Source: Knoxdaviesia capensis (Eukaryota > Ascomycota > Sordariomycetes > Microascales > Gondwanamycetaceae). Taken from it: a DNA stretch of 64,000 nucleotides. This document shows, piece by piece, positions 37,075 through 46,640 of the stretch. The notes under the pieces were generated by a model. The model was not told the DNA's origin, made no database searches, and saw only the letters and a list, made by a program, of their open reading frames with translations. The stretch spans positions 3,224,574-3,288,573 of the forward strand of contig LNGK01000005.1 of the NCBI GenBank assembly GCA_001510575.1, given 5' to 3'. Both the position numbers and the translations under genes were made by a program. Every line of letters starts with the position of its first letter. Within the stretch, counting starts at the first letter, position 1.

Positions 37075-39450
37075 TCACTGCAGACGCCGAGCCTCCCGGA
37101 TCTGCCGAGCATACTCCAGCCCCCGCTCCTGTTTAATCGTCGCGCGCCACCGGTCCAGGTTGAGGCCCAGCAGGCGCGCCGCCTCGGGGCCCTGCGCCTC
37201 GTAAACCACGTCGACCAGCCACTGCAGCCGGCGCTTGCGGCCCATGCCGCCGTCGCGCAGGTCGCTGACGACCAGCCGCGCCAGCGCCGCCACCAGGTCT
37301 TGCGGCAGCGGGGCGCCCATGCGGCGCAGCTGCGCAATGCACCGTTCGACATGGTGCAGGCGCTCGCGCGGGGTGTGGCGGGGCGAGGCCGAGAGGCGGA
37401 TTGCCAGCCGGGTGACCAGGCCGGCGTGGTCGGCCGAGTACGCGGGGGTCGCGGCCGCGGCCGCGGCGGTAGTGGGGCTGGAAGGCGGGGCCGGCCGCCG
37501 GGGCTGGGCGTCGAGGACGAGCCAGATGTCGTCGATAGCGACGGCGCGGTCCTCGACCATGCGATCGACGTACTTGGTCCAGCACTTCCAGTCCCACACC
37601 TTGCGCACGCCCGCCTGCCCGCCGTGGAACCGGTGCGGGTACGCCCGCGTCAGCCGGAAGAGGTCGAGCGCCACGGTGTGGTCGTTGCAGGCCACGGCCA
37701 GCATGGCGAGGGGCCGCGCGCTGAGCCGCTCGCCCTCCCAGCGGCGGTGCGGGGCAGCCGACGCTGGATTGGCGGCAATCAGCGCGTGGAAGGCGAGCGC
37801 GGCATCGGGCAGGCGGGCTTGGCGGCGCAGGGCCTCGCTGAGCGACATCAGCGTTGGGACGTGGTGCTGGCGACCAAGCTTCTGGCAGATGGTGCGAACC
37901 AGCCGCGCCAGCAGCGTGGCCTCGTCGCCATCAGCTATGTCCGCCAGCATCGCATGCTGCGCTGGGCTGTTGGCCGCCACGTAGCCGCGGCTCGACCAGT
38001 GGTGCACCAGGAGCTCGCACGTCTCCGCGTTGGTGAGCGGCAGAACGTCGGCGGCGGACGTGGCGGCGGCAGCGACAGGGAACAGCTTCTGGGCCATGCC
38101 CAGCACAAAGTCCTGCCGGACCAGCGGCATCTGGGCGAGCAGCGAGACAATGCCGTATCTCGCTGCGCGCCCAGAGCCGCGGCCCAGACTGGGGACCGCC
38201 CAGAGGATGCACGAGGACAAGACGTCCCCGTGTTTCTCGTCGGATAGGCGACCGAGAAATCCCAGCGCCAGCTCCACTTGGCGCTTGAAGAGCCGCGCCG
38301 CCGACTCGCCATCATCCAGACCTTCAGACAACGCCCCGTTGGGCAGGGCGACGGACATTCGCGCCCAGGACGCTAATAGGGACGCAAGGATGGCTCGAAG
38401 GCCATCTGTGCTGTCGGTTTCTAGGACTGGGGCTGGCGTGGCGGTCATGATAGCCTCGAGGGCGTGATGTTGGCCGGGGACGAAGGCGAGCTTTGCCGCC
38501 TGTGTCATGAGCGAGGTCCAAAAGTCGGCGGGGAAATCAAAGGTGTCGATGACGCGCGAGGTGCTGATACCGCGGCAGATGGAGTCGAACAGGTCTGTGA
38601 TTAGTGAGTCGGCCAGTTGTGAGTAATTGGTGGCGCGGAGGACGGTGGAAGGCAGCTGGTCGATGATGGTGCGCAGCTGAGACGACGAGAGCTGGCCAAG
38701 AGAGATGTGGATTTCGAGTTGTTGCGTAAAGGCCGTCATCTTTTCCTGGAGGACTTCGGGGGAGCCGGCTTGGGCGGTGATTTCAATATCGGAGATCTGG
38801 AGGAGAAGTTCGTGTGTGCTGTCGTCGATGGAGGGATTAGTAGCCGGGCGATCGCGGACAATCACAGAATCAGTTGGCTGGAGCCACTGTGGAAGCATGG
38901 ACATGAGGTTAAGGGGCCATGTGGTGGAATCGGATGGTCCGAACGACGTCGACGGTTGGGGGAGTTGCGAAGATTGGCGTGCGCGGCTGGTAGCGGAGGT
39001 CGGGGCGCGCCAGGTCCAGCGAGAGAGATCCACGGGGGTGTCGATGGCGGCGGCCCATGCGGGAAGCGAAGGGGACATCCACGACGACTGGATCGAGTTA
39101 AGTTCGGTCATGTGGCGCTTGCCATGGCGGCGGTGGCTTTCAAGCGGGCCGGGAGCCGAGGAGAGGCTACGGAGGGAAGAGGGTGTAGATAGAGGAGAAA
39201 CAGCGGCAGCTTTCGGCCGGGTCGATGCGGCAGACGCAAGAAGGGGAGTCTGCAATTGCGAAGAGGAGGCTGAGGACGAAGCGGGAGAAGAAGAAACCGC
39301 AAGATTCTCGAGAGCGCGAGGGAGCGAGTCGTCGGCGACCAGGGCCGGCCAGTAATGCAGGTTCTTAACCTGATCGAAACGGCGTTTGGCTCGGGCGGAT
39401 TTGGGGGCGGCCACCAGGCGGCCACAATCGGCCGATATCCGGGGGTTCAT
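37075..39450 (-). CDS. Large helical protein of unknown family
   Basis: A single uninterrupted frame of 791 aa. The frame extends upstream but the first ATG is at 39450. Residues 1-190 are Ser/Pro-rich and poorly ordered, opening with a basic stretch (KSARAKRRFDQVKNLHYW). The rest is Leu/Ala-rich and predicted helical. A segment around LSEALRRQARLPDAALAFHALIAANP resembles helical-hairpin repeats (PPR or TPR-like), but I cannot show a regular repeat. It is very GC-rich at the 3' end. The stop TGA overlaps a perfect donor (GTGAGT starting at 37076), so the true C-terminus might be spliced to a short downstream exon. It is divergent from the gene at 40614 with 1.16 kb between. No function is assigned; a mitochondrial or RNA-related role is only a guess. 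Confidence 0.7.
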   Translation of the reverse strand: MNPRISADCGRLVAAPKSARAKRRFDQVKNLHYWPALVADDSLPRALENLAVSSSPASSSASSSQLQTPLLASAASTRPKAAAVSPLSTPSSLRSLSSAPGPLESHRRHGKRHMTELNSIQSSWMSPSLPAWAAAIDTPVDLSRWTWRAPTSATSRARQSSQLPQPSTSFGPSDSTTWPLNLMSMLPQWLQPTDSVIVRDRPATNPSIDDSTHELLLQISDIEITAQAGSPEVLQEKMTAFTQQLEIHISLGQLSSSQLRTIIDQLPSTVLRATNYSQLADSLITDLFDSICRGISTSRVIDTFDFPADFWTSLMTQAAKLAFVPGQHHALEAIMTATPAPVLETDSTDGLRAILASLLASWARMSVALPNGALSEGLDDGESAARLFKRQVELALGFLGRLSDEKHGDVLSSCILWAVPSLGRGSGRAARYGIVSLLAQMPLVRQDFVLGMAQKLFPVAAAATSAADVLPLTNAETCELLVHHWSSRGYVAANSPAQHAMLADIADGDEATLLARLVRTICQKLGRQHHVPTLMSLSEALRRQARLPDAALAFHALIAANPASAAPHRRWEGERLSARPLAMLAVACNDHTVALDLFRLTRAYPHRFHGGQAGVRKVWDWKCWTKYVDRMVEDRAVAIDDIWLVLDAQPRRPAPPSSPTTAAAAAATPAYSADHAGLVTRLAIRLSASPRHTPRERLHHVERCIAQLRRMGAPLPQDLVAALARLVVSDLRDGGMGRKRRLQWLVDVVYEAQGPEAARLLGLNLDRWRATIKQERGLEYARQIREARRLQ

Positions 39451-40613
39451 TTCTTGCGTTCGGATGATGTGAAGCGAGGGTGCGAAGGGGAGATGAAGAT
39501 GGTGATCGGTCGACAGTAGAGCTATCTCGGGAGCGGACCGAAGGCGGTCGACATGGGAGAAAGGGAGATGAGGTTCTTCGGAGAGCGGATGAGGACAACC
39601 ATCGAAGCAGCAGTAGAAGTGTTCGAGGAGAAGCTCAGTCGACAGCAATCAACAGTGGAGGAGAGACGACTGGACGAATTGGTATCGGTGATTGAGGAGG
39701 ACGCTGAGAAGAGTTCGAGAAGAAATGAAGATATCAGGAACACGCGAAGAAGGAGGTTGAAAGAAGCGAAGAACCAGGGAACTGCGAAAAGAACGGAAAA
39801 TCAGAAGGATGGAAAAGAAGAAAAGATAAAAGAAAGAGAAATGCTTCCCGGGGTGTACTGGACAGAAAAGAAAACACAAACAGCACAACAGCACAACAGC
39901 GCAACAAACGGTACCGAAGGAAGAGAAGGAAAAAAATATATCCAGAGGTTGAAGAGGTGGAAAAAGTGTGGAAGCTTTGAATGATGAAGCTGGACAAAAT
40001 TGCAGAAGTTGGGCAATGTTGAAAGCCGCGCGATTTGATTGGCCAATGGCTTCCGGCAAAAGGTGGATATCATGTGGATCACGTGACGCGTTGCGGGATG
40101 TCAGGAACGACCTTCGGGGCGTGTGTTTTCCCGTGCTTTTGCCGTCATCTTCGCTCCGGCCGGATATCCACGGCAGTCTGGCTCCTCGCCCGGTTGTTCA
40201 CATCCGCGGAAGGAGCAATCAATCGCAGCGACAACGTGTCGCTCCTGCACGGTAACTTTGTGCATATCAGGCAGCCATTACACACGATTGGCCAGATGGT
40301 TCCGCAGATATCCCAGCCAATGAGACGCGGCATGCAACCCTAGACGCGTGTTTGGATCTCGTCTGTTGCGCCTTCCATGTCTGTGAAGTGTGAACCACAC
40401 GCACCATTGTTGGCTGATTATTTAAACCCCTTCGGTATCGTCCTTTTCCTCTTTCTATTTCTCTTTTCTCCTTTCCCTCTCTCTTCTTCTTTTTCCCCCC
40501 CTCCTGGATTTTTTCACCCTCCATCACTTCCCATCCTTATCTGACCGACTCCACCACTTTTCTCGCATCTCCTCTCTTGGTATCCTATCTATCCTCTTCC
40601 CGTTTCAGTCACT
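39451..40613. other. Divergent promoter region between two genes
   Basis: Start codons at 39450 (-) and 40614 (+) face away from each other. The left half is A/G-rich on the plus strand (leader of the minus-strand gene). The right half ends in a C/T-rich leader for the plus-strand gene with TATTTAAA at about 40419. No coding potential is convincing. Confidence 0.55.
40419..40426 (+). promoter_or_regulatory. Possible TATA box of the nuclease/kinase-like gene
   Basis: TATTTAAA is followed by about 180 bp of C/T-rich sequence and then the ATG at 40614. Position and context suit a core promoter. Confidence 0.4.
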
Positions 40614-43292
40614 ATGGACCGATCTAAGCTCTCCCCCGAGGTTCTGGCACTTGTGGAGGCGGCTGAACGCCGCGCCGATGAACAAACACGTCTCGCACAA
40701 GAGAATGCGCGGCGCGCCGATGAACAAACACGTCTCGCACAAGAGAATGCGCGGCGCGCCGATGAACAAACACGTCTTGCACAAGAGAATGCCCGGCGTG
40801 CTGAAGAGCAAGCTCAGGTTGTTCGGGAGCAAGCTCAGGTTGCTCGGGAGCAAACTCGCCTGGCCGATGAAGCCCGGACACGCGCGGAAAAGGCGGAAGA
40901 ACAACTGCGTCCTACCACTCTTCTCGAATATGTCCAGGCGTGTCACTCTCTGGTATATTCCAATCTTACCGTTGAAACAAACGCCGCGTTGACGTCGAAA
41001 GGATCGGTTGCTGTGCCTCATAAGAAGTGGTGTCCAACCACTATCAAGCCTTGGGAGGACTTCATCCATCACCAACGACTCGCTATCGGAACCGTCTACG
41101 AATACTTCCCCGCCGAAGCTCGGCTGTTTGAGTCGTTATCGTACCTGGCAGGCAACGGCAACCGCGTGAAGAACACCCGAATTGGAGACGAAAAGCGACT
41201 CGAAGCCTTTCTTCACGTTGCTGTGGAAAACCCGGTGGGGATGATCGTCAATCAGCTCAAACTCCACGATGATCTCCGCCAGCACTTTGACCTTGGCAAC
41301 GGGATCATCTTTGAGAACCACCCGCACGCCCTCGGGGATGCCTCTGAAGAAGTTGTCGCAGCACGGGCCTTAGCAACCCCGCCGGAAGCCGGAAGCCGCC
41401 AGCCATCGTACAATCCCCACGGTCTCCGGCCCGATCAAATCGCCGTCTACCGCTCCGAGTCCCCGGGTGGCCCTTATGACCGGACCATGGTTTACGTTTC
41501 GGAATATAAACCACCGCACAAGCTAACCCTCCCCCAGCTTCGTCTGGGTCTTCGCGAGATGAACATTCCTGACGAAGTCGTTAATCGACCGACTGTCCCA
41601 ACTAAGGACGACCCGGACGGCCTCTTCCAGTATCACGCCGACAGACTTTCTGCCTCGGCTGTTACCCAGGCCTACCACTACCTTATTGAAGGTGGCCTTG
41701 ACTACGGCCTTCTGACCACCGGGGAGGCGATTGTTTTCTTAAAGGTTGACTGGTCAGACCCCAGCATCCTATACTATCATTTGGCAGAGCCGGTGGCAGA
41801 AGTCGACGCCCACCCAGCCTCTCTGCATGTGTGTTCGGCAATCGGCCAGTACCTAGCCTTTAGCCTTCTTGCTCTAGGCGCACCCGGAGAACGCAAGCTG
41901 CACCCACAGAACGAGCGTGACCGGGCCATGTTAGTCTTGGATTCATGGGTTGTTGATCTCGATGTGCTTCTCGCTGCCATCCCCAAGGACGAGAGGACCC
42001 CGCCAGATTCTTCTCCAGCGTATATCCCAACCACATACTCAACAATCGATCGCTCACCATATCGATTCCGCCCCCGGAAGCCGCGACGCTTGGATTATTC
42101 TACCAGCACTGTGCCGGATAACAATGTGCAAGAACCGTCAGACGACGATGAGGACGGTGCCCCAGGGCCCAGTACGCCAAGCCCCGTGGAGCGCCGACAG
42201 CTGCCCAGGTCTAGTACTCAGTCCTCTGGTGCCAGTGGCTCCGGGTCCGGCCACGGGCGTCGGTCTCAGTCGCAGAGTGGAAGAAGGGGTGTCCGGAAGA
42301 GAGGAAGCAGCCCGGAACCATCCCCGCAATACTGTTCTCACGAGTGTCTTCTGGGACTAGTTGACGGCACAGCTCTTGATTATTCGTGCCCAAATGTGCA
42401 TCTGCACGTGGCTTCGGCCAGTGTCGTTGGCAGCGGTGATGGTCCTGCTGGTGTTGCCGTGTCTTCACCCCCGTCGCCCAAGAAACAGCGCGGGAATGCC
42501 AAACGGCAACAGCAGGCACACCGCCATCCCATCAGCCAGGCTGTGTTTCTCCAACTTCTGTCGCAGCAGATGAAAGAGACCCTCGATGACGGCATTGAGG
42601 TGCTCAAGGGCAAGTTTGGGGCGCGGGGAGTGCTCTTCCGGGTTACCCTCTTACAGTACGGATATACCTTCGTTGGTAAGGGCACGGTCAGCGTGTTCAT
42701 CAAACATCTGGAGCATGAGGCCGCCGTGTATCACCGGTTGAAGCCATTGCAGGGAGTGCATGTTCCTGTTCTGCTCGGAGCGGTGGATCTGCGGCCGCTG
42801 AAGCGCACGTACTACTACGACCACCGGGTGTACATTGTGTACATCATGCTGATGTCATGGGGCGGCGAGGTGCTGAACCCCAAGATCCCGGGGGCGATGC
42901 AGCTGCGGATGGAAGCACTGGAAGCGCTGCAAGCCATGCACCGGCTCGGCGTGGTCCATGATGATATCCGGCTGTTCAACGTGCTGGTTACGCCCGCGGT
43001 ACCAGCACATCAACCGGACTCTTCACAGGTTGTGCGTGCTGACGAGAGACCGGCCCGAGTGATGATTATCGATTTTGAGAGATCGAAGCTTCTCGATGTG
43101 GAGCTACCCCGATCTCCGTTGGGGGTAGCGACGCACAACCGCCGTCTTTCGGCCGGGCCGGACGCGGGCAAGGCTGGAGGTGGCGGTGAGACAGAGAATC
43201 GGGAGGAGAAGCGCACAAAGAATAGCCAGAGCAAGGAAATCGAGCAGATCAAGGACCGGGACATCGCGAACACCAGGTACCTGTTTTCTTGA
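40614..43292 (+). CDS. Coiled-coil, PD-(D/E)XK nuclease-like and protein-kinase-like fusion protein
   Basis: Single-exon frame of 892 aa; ATG follows CACT. Residues about 12-103 form a coiled coil with three near-identical 14-residue repeats (RADEQTRLAQENAR). Residues about 250-400 carry a PD-(D/E)XK-like set: P273-D274, then E297-Y298-K299, then Q352-x3-Y and a GLLTTGEAIVFL strand-like stretch. A Ser/Pro-rich linker (about 470-590) follows. Residues about 630-830 look like a kinase fold: HEAAVYHRL (helix C), HDDIRLFN at 782-789 (catalytic-loop type, D784 and N789) and DFE at 820-822 in place of DFG. The tail is basic. Fungal genomes carry expanded families of such kinase-like proteins, and restriction-endonuclease-like plus kinase fusions have been linked to Crinkler-type effectors. 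Whether either domain is active is unknown. The gene does not match FunK1 motifs well. Confidence 0.75.
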   Translation: MDRSKLSPEVLALVEAAERRADEQTRLAQENARRADEQTRLAQENARRADEQTRLAQENARRAEEQAQVVREQAQVAREQTRLADEARTRAEKAEEQLRPTTLLEYVQACHSLVYSNLTVETNAALTSKGSVAVPHKKWCPTTIKPWEDFIHHQRLAIGTVYEYFPAEARLFESLSYLAGNGNRVKNTRIGDEKRLEAFLHVAVENPVGMIVNQLKLHDDLRQHFDLGNGIIFENHPHALGDASEEVVAARALATPPEAGSRQPSYNPHGLRPDQIAVYRSESPGGPYDRTMVYVSEYKPPHKLTLPQLRLGLREMNIPDEVVNRPTVPTKDDPDGLFQYHADRLSASAVTQAYHYLIEGGLDYGLLTTGEAIVFLKVDWSDPSILYYHLAEPVAEVDAHPASLHVCSAIGQYLAFSLLALGAPGERKLHPQNERDRAMLVLDSWVVDLDVLLAAIPKDERTPPDSSPAYIPTTYSTIDRSPYRFRPRKPRRLDYSTSTVPDNNVQEPSDDDEDGAPGPSTPSPVERRQLPRSSTQSSGASGSGSGHGRRSQSQSGRRGVRKRGSSPEPSPQYCSHECLLGLVDGTALDYSCPNVHLHVASASVVGSGDGPAGVAVSSPPSPKKQRGNAKRQQQAHRHPISQAVFLQLLSQQMKETLDDGIEVLKGKFGARGVLFRVTLLQYGYTFVGKGTVSVFIKHLEHEAAVYHRLKPLQGVHVPVLLGAVDLRPLKRTYYYDHRVYIVYIMLMSWGGEVLNPKIPGAMQLRMEALEALQAMHRLGVVHDDIRLFNVLVTPAVPAHQPDSSQVVRADERPARVMIIDFERSKLLDVELPRSPLGVATHNRRLSAGPDAGKAGGGGETENREEKRTKNSQSKEIEQIKDRDIANTRYLFS
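40671..40796 (+). repeat. Tandem repeat, 3 x 42 bp, coding for coiled-coil heptads
   Basis: Units start at 40671, 40713 and 40755. The first two are identical and the third differs at two bases. Each encodes two heptads. Recent expansion is likely, and copy number may vary between strains. Confidence 0.95.
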
Positions 43293-43540
43293 TAGCTGTG
43301 TCGGTGGGGTCTTCTATTTAGAGTTTGAGTTGATGACCTCATATTACGCGAAATGAACTTACGACCTGCAATGACTGTCTTTCTGGATCAGAGCGCCAGT
43401 GTTTTTATTATTATATCCAAGCTCGAGCACCTTGTTTGTATGTACATGATTAAAGATTAACTTGTATATATATAGCACCACAGCTCGTTACAGAAACGAA
43501 ATCCAAAACACGAATCCAAAAGAGGCCGCCGGCTCACGAC

Positions 43541-45692
43541 TTAGAACGGCACCGGCAGGTTTCTCACAAGGTAGCTCTTCCACTTAGGAAGCGTCCGCTT
43601 GAAGGGGAAACCGTCGGTGGTATGCTGCAGATCCTCGATGGCGCTGGCCCACTTGATGAGCTCGGCCTCGCCCCAGGCAGTCTGCATGATAGCCAGGCTG
43701 AAGCCCATGCCGTCGTCGTGCACGCCGACCGGAAGCGTGACCATGGGGTATCCGGCCTGGGCGGCGATCTGGTAGGTCTGGCCGACATCGGGCGGCACGA
43801 GCAGGCCGTCGAGCTTCCGGCCGTTGTAGTTGAGGGCGCCGTCGATGCCGTCGCGCGTGGAGCGCTGCACGAACTCCAGGGCCTGCAGGTAGGTCTCGTC
43901 GTGGAGGCCGCCGGTCTCGAGCGAGGCGAGGAAGCCGTCCTGGCCGGAGCGGAAGGCCGGGTGGCCGTCGGGATAGGGAAAGCCGCCCTCGGTGCCGTCG
44001 TTGTCGTAGTTGAACTGCACGATGTCCTGCAGGCTGCGGATGTCGGTGTTGGTCAGCTCGGCGAGGTAGGCGTTGATGTTGTTGTAGAAGTCGGCCTTGA
44101 CGACGGTGTACTCGGACTCGTTGGGGAAGCCGCGCGCGGAGCCCCAGTCCCAGTTCCAGCCGTCCGGGCTGACGATGGTCTCGTAGTCGACGATCTCGGT
44201 GCCGTTGATGATGGTGGCGCCGGCGGACTTCATCAGGCAGAGCAGGGAGTTGAGCGTGCGGCGCTGGGCGCAGTCGGCGTGCACCCAGAAGCTGTTCCAC
44301 GGGAGGCCGAACACGGCGCCCTGCAGGGCGGACTTGGTGGTCAGGAACTGCGTGTAGCCGCCGGGCGGGGTGTTGCCGGCCTGGGCGAGGGTGTAGCTGT
44401 CGCGCTCGTCGACGCCGTAGATGGCGTCGAGGACGTACACGGCGTCGCGCAGCGTCTTGCCCATGGGGCCGACGGAGTCCTGGTGCTCGCTTTCGGGGAT
44501 GACGCTGGGTGCGGAGGGCAGGGTTTAGTATGCGGGGGATGAAGACGTGTCCGAGGTCGTCGGAGGGAGTAGGGGTGGGGGTGGGGGCCCAACTTACCCG
44601 GCGCGGGAGGTGAGGCCGACGGTCGGCTTGATTCCGACAATGCAGTTGCGCATGGCCGGGTTGATGACTATATATAGCAAACAACACGGGGGGGTTCCAT
44701 CAGTACGCCGGAACAGGTGTACAGGTAGGTTGCACGGGAACACACAAACTCACCACTGCCATCGGTCTCTGTGCCCAGCGAGAAGGCCACGGCATTCGCG
44801 GCCACACCGGTAGCACTGCCGGTCGAGCTGCCGCCGGGGTTGACGGTGAGGTTGTAGGGGCTGCGGGCCTGGCCGCCGCGGGCCGAGTAGCCCTCGGAGT
44901 AGTCGTTGCTGCGCATATCGGCCCACTCGCTGAGGGTGGCCTTGCCGAGCAGGACGGCGCCGGCGGCGCGCAGCTTGGCGACGACGAAGGCGTCGCGCGG
45001 CACGATGCTGCCGAGCAGCGCCCACGAGCCGGCGGTGGTCTCCATGCTGTCCTTGGAGGCGATGTTGTCCTTGACGGTGAACGGGATGCCGTGCAGCGGG
45101 CCGCGCACGGTGCCGGCGGCGCGCTCGGCGTCGAGGGTTGCGGCGATGACGAAGGCGTCGGGGTTGATTTGCAGCATGGAGCTGTGTGTGTTAGTCCATG
45201 GGCGGAGAGGGATAGATAGAGGGGATTGGGCTTCTGCCCTGGTGTGTGTGTGTGTGTGTGTGTGTGTCTCTCTCTCTCTGTGTTTCACTCGGAATGCATC
45301 AAGCACGGGGGAGAGGGTAACAAACGGCTGCAGACTGCAGACAGCCGCCTTCATCCACCAAGGTCACACACACACACACGCACATACACACACAAACAGA
45401 CCACTTACTTGATGTAGTTATCAGTCTGATACACACGGTGCAGGTAGCACTGCACCAGCTGCACCGACGTCAGCGTGCCGTTGGCCATGGCGGCCTGCAT
45501 GTCGTCAATGCTGGCCTCCTCCAGCTTGAACGAGCCACACAGCGGCATCTTGAACAGCTCGGGCGTGTCGACGTCGGCCTGCAGCGGCAGCATCAGATCG
45601 GCTTCCTCCAGCTCGAAGGTCACCGAGATGGCGGCGGCGCGGTGCGTGAGGAGCAGCAGCGCCGCCGTGGCCGGACCGAGAGAGACACGCAT
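43541..45692 (-). CDS. Secreted amidase-signature family enzyme
   Basis: Proposed CDS complement(join(43541..44504, 44598..44667, 44754..45181, 45409..45692)), 581 aa. Introns begin GTAAGT, GTGAGT and GTAAGT, end in CAG or TAG, and keep frame; two have clear CTAAC/ACTAAA branch sites. The N-terminus (about 1-21, MRVSLGPATAALLLLTHRAAA) is a signal peptide, so the enzyme should enter the secretory path. The amidase-signature core is complete: Lys132 in PFTVKDNI, cis-Ser213 in GGSSTGSA and nucleophile Ser237 in TETDGS, which lies just at an exon junction. The family hydrolyses amide bonds through a Ser-cisSer-Lys triad. Substrate cannot be read from sequence; fungal secreted members may act on amides, peptide amides or xenobiotics. 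The first intron carries long (TG)n and (CA)n tracts. The family is certain, the substrate unknown. Confidence 0.88.
45242..45267. repeat. (TG)n microsatellite in amidase intron 1
   Basis: About 13 TG units lie within the intron 45182-45408, followed by CT repeats. A (CA)n tract sits about 100 bp further on in the same intron, so the two could pair in the transcript. Confidence 0.85.
45366..45394. repeat. (CA)n tract in amidase intron 1
   Basis: A CA-rich tract with a few interruptions near the 5' splice site of the same minus-strand intron. It is complementary to the (TG)n tract at 45242-45267. Confidence 0.8.
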
Positions 45693-46040
45693 GGTGGCTT
45701 AGGGTATTAGGGTTGCACAGGGTTGGCAGACCCTAAGGGTTCTTGGGGAGCGTGTTAACGCGGGAGCGGATGGACACAACCACGGAGGGGGGAGAGAGAG
45801 AACAAAAAACCAAAAAAGGGAGAACGAAAAAGACTGGACGAAGTATCAAGAGACTTCAAAGAAACACAAGACAAGAAAACCCCGACTCACACGGATGCTG
45901 CGGCGTCGGCACAAACTTGGGTGGCGTTGAGAGGTGGAGAGGAAGAAGAGGTGGAGAGGGAGAGGAAAAAGGAAGAAGAAGAAAAGAAGAGAGAGAGAGA
46001 CGGATTGGAAGTAATGGACACTACAAGTCCCCAATCAATC

Positions 46041-46090
46041 CAAGACCAGACCAGACCAGACCAGACGAGACAAGACAAGACAAGACAAGA
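46041..46090. repeat. Pentanucleotide tandem repeat, CCAGA then CAAGA units
   Basis: About five CCAGA-type units pass into about four CAAGA-type units by a single-base change. A simple intergenic satellite. Confidence 0.85.
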
Positions 46091-46612
46091 AAAAGAAAAC
46101 ATTTAAAAACACATGCACGTAAAAGATGGGGTTTCTCTGTGCGTTTTGAAATTGGGCCAATGGTCCGGGTCGTTTCTGGTGCAGCTGGGCGCGGCGGCAC
46201 AGAACGACCAAAGATGCACGATGCAGAGTTAGTTGTATTACCTGGTCCGGGGGGGGGTTAGGTGTGGTTTAATGAGGCGCCTTGCCGGTCTTGGATGGGG
46301 GGAGAGACTTGGCCTTGAGACGGGCAGATCACCAGATTATCGCGTCTCTCTGTGTGTCTGTGTCTCTGTGTGTCTCTCTGTGTGTCTCTCTGTCTCCGTC
46401 TCTCCCCAGATAACACATATCAGCCCTCTCTCCCCCCCCCCTCTCTCTCTCCTAATCAACATCATCCTCTCTGTCTCCTGTATCTTCACACCTCGTATCG
46501 CGGACTCTGAATCAGGAAAGGCGCTCGCTTCCACGGCTTTCCCTTCCGTCCCACCTCCGCGCATTGCTCATCACTGGCGATATCACCCACATCCCCCCGT
46601 CGCCGTCCCACC

Positions 46613-46640
46613 GCTGCTGCTGCTGCTGCTGCTGCTGCTC
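46613..46640. repeat. (CTG)n trinucleotide repeat
   Basis: About nine CTG units in non-coding DNA between TC-rich sequence. The surrounding frame has no protein-like character, so it is treated as a microsatellite. Confidence 0.85.

Noticed and set aside
37051..38247. 398-residue plus-strand frame, Arg/Gly/Ala-rich
   Set aside because: Antisense of the GC-rich 3' end of the minus-strand gene 37075-39450; no domains.
40614..43292. Assignment to the FunK1 kinase family
   Set aside because: The catalytic-loop and DFE sequences do not match the FunK1 pattern I know; described only as kinase-like.
43622..44542. 306-residue plus-strand frame
   Set aside because: Antisense of the amidase exon, Gly/Val/Asp-rich low complexity.
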